Origin: Luteococcus sp052116585
GTDB taxonomy: Bacteria > Actinomycetota > Actinomycetes > Propionibacteriales > Propionibacteriaceae
Length of the DNA stretch: 64,000 nucleotides
Direction: 5' to 3'
Assembly (NCBI RefSeq): GCF_052116585.1
Contig: NZ_JBQKKT010000001.1
Coordinates: forward strand, 124,001 to 188,000
Shown: positions 1 through 8,696 of the stretch, in pieces
Position numbering within the stretch: position 1 is the stretch's first letter
How the letters are laid out: the number at the start of each line of letters is the position of its first letter
Made by a program: the position numbers and the translations under genes
The notes under the pieces: generated by a model
The model's input: only the letters and a program-made list of their open reading frames with translations
Database searches by the model: none
Told to the model about the DNA's origin: nothing

Positions 1-1
1 G

Positions 2-346
2 GACTTCGCATCGCTCGTCGGCCCGGGACTGGATCCCGAGCTGCAGGCCATCCTGACGGGGTCGATCGATGATGCCGAGCTGGCACCGGCTCCCGGCCGA
101 ATGCTCGCCGCGGCACTGGCGGCAAACCCTGATGACCAGGGACGACTGACGCTTTTCGCACGTCGGTTGCTGGGAGAGCTCCTCAGCCAGGCCCAGCGCG
201 TCGCGGCCCGCCATCCGGGGCTCACGTCGTTGATCACCGGTCACGACCAGAACAGTGGCGATGACCTGGCCGAGGTCAGCGAACTGATGTCCCGCCTGGC
301 CGCTGCGCATGCCGATCGCATGATCGCCCTGGGGCTCGCCCAGTAG
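2..346 (+). CDS. Ferritin-like fold protein (MiaE-like family), C-terminal part
   Basis: Only the last 114 codons lie in the window; the gene begins upstream and ends with TAG. The visible part is helical, with the segments RRLLGELLSQAQRVAAR and SRLAAAHADRMIALGL, which I recognise from the C-terminus of the actinobacterial ferritin-like family often annotated as related to tRNA hydroxylase MiaE. The metal ligands would be upstream and cannot be checked. In mycobacteria a ferritin-like gene (Rv3210c) lies near the DUF3107 gene, which supports the call. Function is uncertain; family assignment is moderate. Confidence 0.55.
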   Translation, partial: DFASLVGPGLDPELQAILTGSIDDAELAPAPGRMLAAALAANPDDQGRLTLFARRLLGELLSQAQRVAARHPGLTSLITGHDQNSGDDLAEVSELMSRLAAAHADRMIALGLAQ

Positions 347-438
347 CACACGCGTCATCTCTGGAGGAGCGTGGCGAAACAGCGGTCCGTTGCGCCGTTG
401 GGACAGACGTGAGGGTCTGGCGGCGGGAGATCGAAGCG

Positions 439-475
439 CTCGAGGTCCGCACCGGATGTGGGTGCGGACCTCGAG
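439..475. terminator. Perfect 15-bp hairpin between convergent genes
   Basis: The arms 439-453 and 461-475 are perfectly complementary with a 7-nt loop. It sits between the ferritin-like gene (plus) and DUF3107 (minus), so it probably serves both. No T-run follows on either strand, as is common for hairpins in high-GC actinobacteria. Confidence 0.6.
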
Positions 476-520
476 GGGTCTGGCTATTGTCGACGGGTCT
501 GGTTCTTGGCGACGGGTCTG
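476..520. repeat. 19-bp tandem repeat, about 2.4 copies
   Basis: Two full units (476-494, 495-513) and a partial third share GGGTCTGG at their start and GAC at their end. They lie directly after the convergent hairpin and are noncoding. No function is visible. Confidence 0.7.
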
Positions 521-557
521 GCTCCGGTGGGCAGGGCTGGGGCCCGGTTTCCACCAA

Positions 558-589
558 GTCTGATTTACACGAGGTCTGATTTACATCAG
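558..589. repeat. 16-bp tandem duplication
   Basis: Two adjacent units (558-573 and 574-589) share GTCTGATTTACA. The repeat is AT-richer than its surroundings and ends just before the stop codon of DUF3107. Confidence 0.7.
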
Positions 590-595
590 GTTTGG

Positions 596-820
596 TCAGA
601 CGGCGCCGAACCCGACCGGGCGGCTGTGCTCCTTGCCAAGGTCCAGGTAGCCCACTTGTGCGGCCGGGACCACGACACGGCGACCCTTCTCGTCGGTGAG
701 AGTGAGCAGACCGCCCTCAGTGATAGCGGTGCGCAGGGCCTGCTCGACCTCGTCGGCCGTGGCCTGGGTCTCGATGCTCAGCTCACGGGGAATGTTGTTC
801 ACGCCAATCTTGATCTCCAC
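596..820 (-). CDS. DUF3107 family protein
   Basis: A 74-residue protein matching the small actinobacterial DUF3107 family (Rv3208A in M. tuberculosis as I recall it): it begins EIKIGVNNIPREL, has a central GLLTLTDEKGRRVVVPA segment and ends RPVGFGAV. The start is placed at GTG 818-820 rather than the upstream TTG at 827-829, because homologues begin at this point and because TAGGTT lies exactly 7 nt upstream, so the message is probably leaderless. The biochemical role is unknown. The PP2C gene ends 11 bp upstream on the same strand. Confidence 0.85.
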   Translation of the reverse strand: MEIKIGVNNIPRELSIETQATADEVEQALRTAITEGGLLTLTDEKGRRVVVPAAQVGYLDLGKEHSRPVGFGAV

Positions 821-827
821 GCAGTCC

Positions 828-833
828 AACCTA
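828..833 (-). promoter_or_regulatory. -10 box (TAGGTT) for DUF3107, overlapping the PP2C stop codon
   Basis: On the minus strand TAGGTT is followed by 7 nt and then the GTG start of DUF3107. The first three bases are the TAG stop of the PP2C gene. No clear -35 box is visible. Inference from spacing only. Confidence 0.45.
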
Positions 834-1751
834 CCCGGTGGGGGAAGGGGCTGCCATCAGCCGCTCCGTGGGGTCCAGGCGCACCAGGGCCGTCGTGATG
901 TTGTCGCGGCCACCCTGTTCCTTGGCCCACTCCACCAGCGCCTCGCATGCCCGCTCCGGTGTGGAGTCATCGCCACCGGTCACCCGCCGGAGCAGGGTCG
1001 CCATGTCCTGCGGGGATGAGCAGTAGTTCCACAACCCGTCACTGCAGACCAGCAACCAGCCGGCCCCCGGGATGGGACGGGAGCTCTGACGGGGGATGAC
1101 GTCGGTGGCGTCAGGGCCGAGCCACCGCGTGATCGCGTGCGCCTGGTAGCCCTGCTCCGCCTCCTCGCGGCTCATGCCCAGCTCGATCCTGGCCTGTGCC
1201 ACGGAGTCATCGACGCTCAACAGCAGGGCCGAGCCGTCGTCGCCGATCCAGTAGGCACGGCAGTCGCCGATGTTGCCCACTGTGAGCTCGCCACGGAAGA
1301 TCGTCGCGACGATGAGCGTGCAGGAGCCTGCCTGTCCGTCGGGGCCGGCGGTGGACAGCACGGCGTCGTGCGCGGCCGCGAAGGCGTCATCCATCGTGGC
1401 GGCAACCTGATCGGCCCCGGCGCTCGGCATGGAGCGCAGCATCGCCACCAGGGTGGAGCACGCCACCTCGGCAGCGGCGGCGGCCGACTTCTCGGAACCG
1501 AGCGAGGTGGAGACCCCGTCGCTGATGCAGACGATGGCGATGCGCTCGCCATCGGCCTCCCGGCCACCCAGTGCCATGGCATCCTGGTTGGTCTCGTGCC
1601 GGTGCCCACGATCGCTGGATCCGGCCAGCCACGTCAGCGGGGCCACGGTGTAGTGGTCGCGCAGCCGAATGGCGGAGTCCCCGGGGCCGACTGTGCCAAC
1701 GGCCATCCGGTGGCTGGGGCCACCGCCAGCGCCGGTCTCGTGGTCGGTCAT
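831..1751 (-). CDS. PP2C-family Ser/Thr protein phosphatase
   Basis: A 306-residue soluble metal-dependent (PPM/PP2C) phosphatase. The family motifs occur in order: SDRGHRHETNQDA (about 46-58), an Asp-Gly metal site in CISDGVSTS (about 75-83), GSCTLIVA, NIGDCRAYW, CSDGLWNY and GGRDNITTALV near the C-terminus. No membrane segment or sensor domain is attached, so this is a stand-alone catalytic domain that would reverse Hanks-type kinase phosphorylation; the cognate kinase is not in the window. The ATG at 1749-1751 has only a weak upstream GGTGAGA. Downstream DUF3107 may be partly co-transcribed. Confidence 0.9.
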   Translation of the reverse strand: MTDHETGAGGGPSHRMAVGTVGPGDSAIRLRDHYTVAPLTWLAGSSDRGHRHETNQDAMALGGREADGERIAIVCISDGVSTSLGSEKSAAAAAEVACSTLVAMLRSMPSAGADQVAATMDDAFAAAHDAVLSTAGPDGQAGSCTLIVATIFRGELTVGNIGDCRAYWIGDDGSALLLSVDDSVAQARIELGMSREEAEQGYQAHAITRWLGPDATDVIPRQSSRPIPGAGWLLVCSDGLWNYCSSPQDMATLLRRVTGGDDSTPERACEALVEWAKEQGGRDNITTALVRLDPTERLMAAPSPTG

Positions 1752-1900
1752 GGGTGCATCTCACCACGGGAGACGGGGCCGGTGCCAGTCCGTGAGGGGC
1801 ACGAGAGCCCACTGCGGGTGCCCTGCCGCCGTGGTTGGTCCATCAATGATTGAAGGTCTGGCTGAATGGTCAGGAGCTCGACGCGATCTCGCGGATCCCT

Positions 1901-1940
1901 GTGGGGAGTGGTTCCTGGGGGGGGGGAGTGGTTCCTGGGG
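1901..1940. repeat. G-rich 20-bp tandem duplication
   Basis: Units 1901-1920 and 1921-1940 differ at one position and share GGGGAGTGGTTCCTGGGG. The runs of 4 to 8 G could form quadruplex-like DNA; this is untested. Confidence 0.75.
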
Positions 1941-1981
1941 GGGATTGGTTTCGCGGCGTGTGGTGGGTAGCGCGCAGAAGG

Positions 1982-2016
1982 AGTGGGCCCCGGAGAGCGT
2001 GTCTCCGGGGCCCACT
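1982..2016. terminator. Perfect 15-bp hairpin upstream of adnA
   Basis: The arms 1982-1996 and 2002-2016 pair perfectly around GCGTG. It looks like a terminator without a U-tract but lies between divergent starts, about 125 bp before adnA, where a terminator is not expected. It may instead be a leader structure or attenuator, or mark a lost gene. Confidence 0.4.
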
Positions 2017-2141
2017 GGGTCGACGCTGACCCTCATGCGCATGACCCTCAGGTCCGCAGCCCGGGTGGCGTTGCTCGCACTCTAGCCCAGGTGAGACCAA
2101 CCGCATGCGCCTGTCCGAAATTGTCGGAGGGCTCTGGTTGC

Positions 2142-5100
2142 ATGGTGCACGTGACCGGACGACAGTTCCTCCTGACCCCGCCTCTGGAGCGAGGGGTGCA
2201 CACCTTCACGCCCGACGACGACCAGCGACGTGTGCTGGAACACCGCGCGTCTGCCTCTGGTGGTGCCCTCCTGGTGGTTGGGGGGCCGGGCACTGGAAAG
2301 ACTTCGACGCTGGTGGAATCGGTGGCCGCCAGGGCTGTCGACGGGGATCTGGGCCCCAGTCTGGTGCTGACCTGGTCGCGTCCGGCGGCTCAGGAGCTGC
2401 GTGCCCGGATCGTGCGCCGCCTGGGCCGCAGCCAGCTCGCCCCCAAGGTGATGACTGTACACGGCTTCTGCCACGCGCTGCTGCGGCGCCACGGTGCCGC
2501 CGAGGGTGAGGAGGCGGTGCGTCTGTTGACCGCTCCGGAGCAGGAGTTTCGCGTCCGCGAACTGTTGGCGGGACATGACAGCTCGGACTGGCCACAGGAC
2601 CTCATGGCGGCCCGGTCCACCAGGGCCTTCGCCACGGAGGTCCGCGCCGTGCTGGCTCGCACCCGCCAGCTGGGGATGGACCCCCTGGACGTCGCCGCGG
2701 CTGGGCGTGCTGCCGGCCGGCCCGAATGGGTGGCTGTCGGGCAGTTCTACGACGAGTACCTGGACGTCCTGGATGCCGAGGGCGCCATCGACTACTCAGA
2801 ACTCGTGCACCGCACGCGACTGCTGTTGCTGCAGACCCCAGTGCGGGAGAGCCTGCAAGCAGAGCTGTCGACGGTGCACGTCGACGAGTTCGCGGAGTTT
2901 GACCGTGCCCAGATCGAGTTGCTCGCAGACCTGGCCGGGCTGGGCCTCGACCTGGTTGCCTTCGCCGACCCGAGCACCACTGTCTTCGCCTTCCGGGGCG
3001 CGGAACTGCGCGGTGTCACGGACTTTGCCGAGATCATCGGCCGGGGGGCCATCCCGACCGAGCGGATCGATCTGGGCGTGAATCATCGCAACGCGGCGGA
3101 CATCGTGCGGGCCTGTTCCGGGGTGTCGGCCAGGTTGCCCCGCAATGGCTCTGGCCCTGCTCCCCGTGCCGGCCGCGCGCAGGCCCGGGGGCGAGTTGTG
3201 GCACAGGTGCACGAAAGCTTCACCGCGATGGTCGAACACACCGCCGAGCTGCTTCGAACCGCTCATCTCGATGGCGGTCTGGACTGGTCCGAGATGGCCG
3301 TGATGACCCGATCCGGGCGAGGTGACCTGCCAGCGTTGAGCCGCGGTCTGGCGGCCGCAGGTGTGCCGGTGCAGGTGGCAGGAGATGACATCGCCCTGGC
3401 CGGCGAACTGTCCGTGCGCCCGCTCTTGATGGGACTCGAGGCGGCCTCGGACTTGGCGCGAGGTAAGGGGGTGGCGCCTGATCTGGCGGCCCGTCTGCTG
3501 CGCTCCCCGTTGGGCGGCCTGGACAGTCTCGAACTGAGGCGACTCGGGCGGCTCCTGCGTCGCGCTGAGTCGGCCGAAGTCGACGGTGAGATCCCGTTGA
3601 CAGCATCCGCCCACCTGATTGCCGCTCTGGTGGCAGACCCGGGGGCGGTTCCCGTCGCGCTGCGTGAGTCCGACGAGCCATCAGCCGAACTGCGTCGCGC
3701 ACAGGCGCTGGGCGAGCTTCTGGCCCAGGTGGGCGGCAGCATCAGCAGGGGTGGTTCGGCACAGATGGCGCTGTGGCAGCTGTGGAACGGCACCCCGTGG
3801 CCAGAACTGCTCCGCGCCCGGGCACTCGGCGGCGGCGACGGCGCCGATCGCGCCCATCGTGACCTCGATGCGGTCTGTGCCCTGTTTGATCTTGCTGCCC
3901 GCGAGTCCCATCTGGTGGGGGAGCAGGGTGTGCGTGCGCTCGTTGCGGAGGTCTCCGCGCAGGCCATTCCGGCGGACACCAATCGGGAGTCGGATCTGCG
4001 TGATCGCGGTGTTCGGGTCGTGACGGCGCATCGGGCCAAGGGTGAGCAGTGGCCCTTGGTGGTGGTTGCCGGGGTGCAAGAGGGAACATGGCCCAACCTC
4101 ACCCGTCGCGGGACCCTGTTGGAACCGGACAGGATCTCTCGCCAAGGGGTTCTGCCCCCGAATCCCACCAGTACCGTCCTCGCGGAGGAACGACGGCTCT
4201 TCCACCTGGCATGCAGCCGCGCCACCGACACGCTCGTGGTCTGCGCGGTTGAGGGTGCCGAAGGGGAAGGGGAGCAGCCATCCCGTTTCCTGCAGGAACT
4301 CGGAGTCGACGTGGAATGGGTGCCAGCGCGTCGGCGCAGGGCGACCACCCTCCCGGCCCTGGTGGCCGAGCTGCGGTGCGTCTGCACCGACCCGACGGCC
4401 GCACCCGCGTTGCGTGAAGCGGCTGCGGTGCGACTGGCACGCCTGAGTGAGGAGACCGACCCGGCGGGCAAGCCACTGGTGCCAGGTGCCGACCCCGGCT
4501 CATGGTGGGGGATCCTTGACCACTCGCAGGCGACCTCAGCCGTGGTGGAGGCCGACAAGGAGATCACCTTGTCCGGATCCCAGGTGGAGTCCTTGCTGGA
4601 CTGCCCCCGTCACTGGTTCCTGGCCCGACAGGCGAGAGCCGAGGCCCAGCGCGGCAGCGCAGCCTCACTGGGCTCGGTGGTGCACGTGCTGGCCCAGCAC
4701 GCCATGAGTGATGACCTGGACCTGGAGGACCTGACCGGCCACCTGGACGAGGTCTGGGGACAGATGCGCTTCGACGCTGAATGGCTCTCGGCGTCGGAGC
4801 GAGTCGAGGCCCAGGCAGCCCTCGAGCGTTTCGTTGCCTGGGCCGACGCAGCCGCCGAGAGGGAGGTTCTCGGCGTTGAGGTCGCCTTCCGCACCACGGT
4901 CCAGATCGGCGATGAGGAGATCGTGCTGGTCGGCAGTGTCGACCGGCTGGAACGCGACGGGCAGGGCCGACTGCACGTGGTCGACTTCAAGACCGGACGA
5001 ACGGTCCCGACCCAGGCACATGTCGACCAGATGGACCAGCTGGGTATCTACCAACTGGCGGCACAGCAGGGCGCATTCGATCATCTGGCGCCGGGTGAGC

Positions 5101-5414
5101 GCCGCGTCGGCGGGGCGGAGCTCGTCTACCTGCGCAAGCAGCTGGGGGAGAGCCCGTGGCCCAAGGTGCTCACCCAGCCCTCGCTGGAGGACCTGCCCCA
5201 CGGCAGACGCGGGCAACCGCGGCCGGACAACGCTGCCGAGGATGGTCGTGACGCAGAGCAGAACCACCCCACGTGGGTTCATGAGCACCTGGATCGGGCC
5301 GCCCGGACGATCCGGTCCGAACGCTTCGAGGCAACCCGGTGTGACCGCTGCCAGTTCTGCCCCTTTGCCCTCAGCTGTCCCGCGATGACAACCGCCCCGG
5401 AGGTCGGTCGATGA
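2142..5414 (+). CDS. adnA: AdnA-type helicase-nuclease subunit with Fe-S cluster motif
   Basis: A 1090-residue subunit of the AdnAB motor-nuclease that resects DNA double-strand breaks. The N-terminal UvrD-like motor has Walker A GGPGTGKT (about 47-54), a degenerate motif II (VDEFAEFD, about 247) in place of DEYQDT, and AHRAKGEQW (about 630). The C-terminal RecB-like nuclease has GSVDRL and VVDFKTGR (about 945). One Cys at DCPRHWFL (about 821) and three in CDRCQFC and CP (about 1066-1077) match the Fe-S cage known for AdnA. A start at ATG 2142 is chosen because GGAGGG lies about 10 nt upstream. Its end overlaps adnB by 4 bp (ATGA). Confidence 0.88.
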   Translation: MVHVTGRQFLLTPPLERGVHTFTPDDDQRRVLEHRASASGGALLVVGGPGTGKTSTLVESVAARAVDGDLGPSLVLTWSRPAAQELRARIVRRLGRSQLAPKVMTVHGFCHALLRRHGAAEGEEAVRLLTAPEQEFRVRELLAGHDSSDWPQDLMAARSTRAFATEVRAVLARTRQLGMDPLDVAAAGRAAGRPEWVAVGQFYDEYLDVLDAEGAIDYSELVHRTRLLLLQTPVRESLQAELSTVHVDEFAEFDRAQIELLADLAGLGLDLVAFADPSTTVFAFRGAELRGVTDFAEIIGRGAIPTERIDLGVNHRNAADIVRACSGVSARLPRNGSGPAPRAGRAQARGRVVAQVHESFTAMVEHTAELLRTAHLDGGLDWSEMAVMTRSGRGDLPALSRGLAAAGVPVQVAGDDIALAGELSVRPLLMGLEAASDLARGKGVAPDLAARLLRSPLGGLDSLELRRLGRLLRRAESAEVDGEIPLTASAHLIAALVADPGAVPVALRESDEPSAELRRAQALGELLAQVGGSISRGGSAQMALWQLWNGTPWPELLRARALGGGDGADRAHRDLDAVCALFDLAARESHLVGEQGVRALVAEVSAQAIPADTNRESDLRDRGVRVVTAHRAKGEQWPLVVVAGVQEGTWPNLTRRGTLLEPDRISRQGVLPPNPTSTVLAEERRLFHLACSRATDTLVVCAVEGAEGEGEQPSRFLQELGVDVEWVPARRRRATTLPALVAELRCVCTDPTAAPALREAAAVRLARLSEETDPAGKPLVPGADPGSWWGILDHSQATSAVVEADKEITLSGSQVESLLDCPRHWFLARQARAEAQRGSAASLGSVVHVLAQHAMSDDLDLEDLTGHLDEVWGQMRFDAEWLSASERVEAQAALERFVAWADAAAEREVLGVEVAFRTTVQIGDEEIVLVGSVDRLERDGQGRLHVVDFKTGRTVPTQAHVDQMDQLGIYQLAAQQGAFDHLAPGERRVGGAELVYLRKQLGESPWPKVLTQPSLEDLPHGRRGQPRPDNAAEDGRDAEQNHPTWVHEHLDRAARTIRSERFEATRCDRCQFCPFALSCPAMTTAPEVGR

Positions 5415-8400
5415 GCATCTCCGCCCGAACACGACGCACGCTGGCCAGCACCGAGGAGTTGTGCGATGCCCTGGGCATCGGCTTCTCACAGGAGCAGTTG
5501 GCGTGCATCACCGCACCGCTGGAGCCCGCCGTGATCATCGCTGGCGCCGGCTCGGGAAAGACCACCGTGATGGCCGCCCGGGTGGTGTGGTTGGTGGGCA
5601 CCGGCCAGGTGGCCCCGAACGAAGTGCTCGGGCTCACCTTCACGCGCAAGGCGGCAGCAGAACTGGCCTCGAGGGTGCGTCAGGCCCTGGACCGTGCCGG
5701 AGTGCTGGCTCGGGAGGGAGAGGATGCGGAAGGGGAGGAGGTCATCATGACCTACGATTCCTTCGCCGCGCACCTGGTCGACGAACACGGCCTGCGCATC
5801 GGGGTGGAGAACGATCCTCGAATGCTCACCGGAGCGTCGCGCCACCGGTTGGCCTCCCGTGCTGTCAGCGAGGCGACGGGGCCTTTCGAGCAGCTGTCTC
5901 GACTGCGACCCGTCAGCGTCACCGAACGGGTCCTGAAGCTCGACGCCGACATGACCTCACATCTTGTGGAACGCGAACAGGTGGTGGCGCACTCGCAGGA
6001 GTTCGTCGAACACCTGGCGGAGGCGCCCCGCAACAATCGCGGCAATGTCTACGCTGCCGTGGCCCAGGCGAGCGCGGCGGCCCAGGAACGGCTGGAGCTG
6101 TTGGATCTGGTCGACGGTTACCAGCGACTCAAGCAGGAGCTGGGTCTGGTGGAGTTCGCAGACCAGATGGCCGTTGCGGCGCGCTTGGTCCAACGCGTCC
6201 CTGCCGTGTCTGCCGTCCTGCGCGACCAGTTCAAGGTGGTGCTGCTGGACGAGTACCAGGACACGTCCTCTGCGCAGGCGCAACTGCTGCGCGGGTTGTT
6301 CAGCGGCCCGCACCCTGCACAGGGGCGTGGGCATGCCGTGACGGCTGTGGGAGACCCCTTCCAGGCCATCTACGGGTGGCGAGGTGCAGCGGCCAGCAAC
6401 ATTCTCCAGTTCGCAGAGGAGTTCCCCACAGCACAGGGCCAGCCTGCCGGCACCTACAGTCTCAGCACGAACCGGCGCAGTGGCCAGCGCATCCTGGACG
6501 TGGCCAATGTGGTGGCCACCAGCCTGCGCGACGATCCACTGCTGGTGCGCGACGGTCGCGTCCCCATCGAGCTCCGAGCTCCCGAGGAGAACCAAGGGGG
6601 AAGTGTCCGCGCGGCCACCTTCGACACCTGGCCAGAGGAGGTCGCCTGGCTGGCCAACCAGGTGGTGGCCGAAGGACAGGGTACGCGCGGGCCGCACGGA
6701 GAATCCGACTGGGCCCGCATCGCGATCCTCGTTCGTCGCAATGCAGACATCGCGCCAATCTTCCAGGCCCTGGCGGACCGCGACGTGCCAGTGGAGATCG
6801 TGGGGCTGGGCGGGTTGCTGCGACTGCCTGAGATCGCCGACATCGTGGCCACCCTGAGACTGGTGCACGACGTGACGGCCAACCCGGAGACCGTCCGGTT
6901 GCTGACTGGACAGAGATGGCGGATCGGTGAGAGGGATCTCGTCCTGCTGGGCCGTCGCGCTGTGGAGCTCGCGCGTGAGTCGCGGGGGGAACACCCCGCG
7001 GAATCCAACCTCCAATCGGACCTGGCCGACGCCATCGCCGAGGTGGATCCGGCGGAAGTCGTCTGCCTGCTGGACGCGGTGGACAGCCCTGGCAACCTGG
7101 ACTACAGCCCGGAGGCTCGAGAGCGTCTTGCCCGCTTCAGCGCCGAAATGGCGCAGCTGCGCAGCCATGCCGACGAACCAGTCCCAGAACTGGTCCAGCG
7201 GGTGATCGAGGCCCTTGGGCTGCACATCGAGCTGGCGGCCAGTGAGGAACTGGTGCGCAGCAACCGGCTCGGTCAACTCACCGCCTTCACTGACGCGGTG
7301 GCCGAGTACACCGACGTCGACGGGGACGGCTCACTCGGGGGACTGTTGGCCTGGCTCGACGCAGAGCTGGAACATGGCGCCGGACTGGACCAGGCCACTC
7401 CGAGCGAGCGCAACTCCGTCAAGCTGCTCACCGTTCACCGATCGAAGGGCCTGGAATGGGACGTCGTCTACCTGCCCAGTCTGGTGGAAGGAGTCTTCCC
7501 CTCGGACCGGGTCAGCGACAACTGGACCAGGAATGGGGCGGTCCTGCCCGCTGAACTCCGCGGTGATGCCGCGGGGATTCCGCAGTTGCAGGATGCCACC
7601 AACCAGGCGCTCGACGACTATGCCAAGGAGCTGAGGTCTTCCCAGTCACGTTCAGAGGACCGCCTGGCCTATGTGGCCGTCACCAGGGCTCGCAGCCAGC
7701 TCACCGCCAGCGGTCACACCTGGCGGCCGGGGCAGTCCAGGCCCCGCAAGCAGGCCAAGTACCTGGGGGCAGCGATGGCCGAAGCTGAACGCCAGGGGCA
7801 GGTGCTTTCCGTGGCCGGGCCGGTGGCCGAGGAGAATCCGGTGGCTCCACCACAGGCTCGCGTGCCCTGGCCCGTGATGCCCGATCCGGATGCCCAGGAA
7901 CGTCGCCTCCTGGCCGCCGAGCTGGTGGAGCGGGCTCGAAGCACATTCCGGGCCACCGGGTCCTTCGAGGCAACTGCCGAACCCCTGACCCTCGACCAAG
8001 AGGCGATCGTGGCCGGCTGGGATGTCGAGATCGACCAGCTGCTGGCCGAGGCCCACGACACTCGGCGTGAAGTGGTGGAGGTGGCCATGCCGTCAGCCCT
8101 GTCGGCCTCCGCGTTGATGGCGGCGCGACGAGACCCCGAGGGCTATGCCGCATCATTGGTGCGGCCGATGCCTCGCCCAGTCTCCGCCGCCGCGACATTG
8201 GGCACTCGCTTCCACGAATGGGTTGAGCGCCGTTTCGGGTTGGCGACGCTGGTTGACCCCGAGGACTGGCCCGAGACGGAGCTCACCGAGTCCGACCTGG
8301 CCCTCCAACGCCTCATCCGATCCTTCGAAGAAGGGCCCTACGCGAATCGACAGCCGCTGGCCGTCGAGGTTCCGTTCGTGCTGGTCCTGGGCAGCAGCCT

Positions 8401-8686
8401 GCTGCGCGGTCGCATGGACGCCGTCTACACGGCAGTGTCCGGCTCCGAGCACCGCTACCAGGTCGTTGACTGGAAGACGGCCAATCGCGCCAGCGACCCC
8501 ACACAGCTCGCGATCTACCGGTTGGCCTGGGCGCAGGCCCGGCAGGTTCCGCCGGAGAATGTCGATGCCGTCTTCTATCACGTGCTCAGCGGGGAGGTGG
8601 AGCGTCCGCCGCAGCTGCCCGGAGAGGAGGAATTGTTGGAGCTGGCCCGCGGCGGGGCGCTCCCGGTGGAGAAGGTCGGCCGGTAG
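5411..8686 (+). CDS. adnB: AdnB-type helicase-nuclease subunit
   Basis: A 1091-residue partner of AdnA. The motor is intact: Walker A AGAGSGKT (about 44-51), LLDEYQDTSSAQ (about 276), VGDPFQAIYGWRG, TNRRS, LTVHRSKGLEW (about 675) and YVAVTRAR. The C-terminal nuclease has GRMDAV and VVDWKTANR (about 1018), then QLAIYRLAW. In studied mycobacterial AdnAB the AdnB motor drives translocation on the 3' strand, which fits the intact motif II here and the degenerate one in AdnA. The ATGA overlap implies coupled translation. Its TAG stop also forms the start of a -10 hexamer for nudC. Confidence 0.9.
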   Translation: MSISARTRRTLASTEELCDALGIGFSQEQLACITAPLEPAVIIAGAGSGKTTVMAARVVWLVGTGQVAPNEVLGLTFTRKAAAELASRVRQALDRAGVLAREGEDAEGEEVIMTYDSFAAHLVDEHGLRIGVENDPRMLTGASRHRLASRAVSEATGPFEQLSRLRPVSVTERVLKLDADMTSHLVEREQVVAHSQEFVEHLAEAPRNNRGNVYAAVAQASAAAQERLELLDLVDGYQRLKQELGLVEFADQMAVAARLVQRVPAVSAVLRDQFKVVLLDEYQDTSSAQAQLLRGLFSGPHPAQGRGHAVTAVGDPFQAIYGWRGAAASNILQFAEEFPTAQGQPAGTYSLSTNRRSGQRILDVANVVATSLRDDPLLVRDGRVPIELRAPEENQGGSVRAATFDTWPEEVAWLANQVVAEGQGTRGPHGESDWARIAILVRRNADIAPIFQALADRDVPVEIVGLGGLLRLPEIADIVATLRLVHDVTANPETVRLLTGQRWRIGERDLVLLGRRAVELARESRGEHPAESNLQSDLADAIAEVDPAEVVCLLDAVDSPGNLDYSPEARERLARFSAEMAQLRSHADEPVPELVQRVIEALGLHIELAASEELVRSNRLGQLTAFTDAVAEYTDVDGDGSLGGLLAWLDAELEHGAGLDQATPSERNSVKLLTVHRSKGLEWDVVYLPSLVEGVFPSDRVSDNWTRNGAVLPAELRGDAAGIPQLQDATNQALDDYAKELRSSQSRSEDRLAYVAVTRARSQLTASGHTWRPGQSRPRKQAKYLGAAMAEAERQGQVLSVAGPVAEENPVAPPQARVPWPVMPDPDAQERRLLAAELVERARSTFRATGSFEATAEPLTLDQEAIVAGWDVEIDQLLAEAHDTRREVVEVAMPSALSASALMAARRDPEGYAASLVRPMPRPVSAAATLGTRFHEWVERRFGLATLVDPEDWPETELTESDLALQRLIRSFEEGPYANRQPLAVEVPFVLVLGSSLLRGRMDAVYTAVSGSEHRYQVVDWKTANRASDPTQLAIYRLAWAQARQVPPENVDAVFYHVLSGEVERPPQLPGEEELLELARGGALPVEKVGR

Positions 8687-8689
8687 CCT
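8684..8689 (+). promoter_or_regulatory. -10 box (TAGCCT) for nudC, overlapping the adnB stop codon
   Basis: TAGCCT is followed by 7 nt and the GTG start of nudC; its TAG is the adnB stop codon. This predicts a leaderless nudC transcript in addition to read-through from adnAB. Inference from spacing. Confidence 0.45.
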
Positions 8690-8696
8690 CGGGCTC

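Larger units (their letters stand above)
1752..2141. other. 390-bp divergent intergenic region
   Basis: This lies between the starts of the PP2C gene (minus) and adnA (plus). It holds a 20-bp G-rich duplication (1901-1940) and a perfect 15-bp hairpin (1982-2016). The open frames that cross it have no ribosome-binding site or recognisable protein. I see no tRNA and no clear -35/-10 pair. Confidence 0.5.

Noticed and set aside
1761..2106. Small minus-strand genes between PP2C and adnA
   Set aside because: The frames have no ribosome-binding site, run through the repeat and hairpin and have biased, Pro/Arg-rich composition typical of chance frames.
8145..8696. N-terminal extension of nudC
   Set aside because: The in-frame extension lies inside adnB in another frame; NudC starts at GTG 8697 by homologue length and the -10 spacing.
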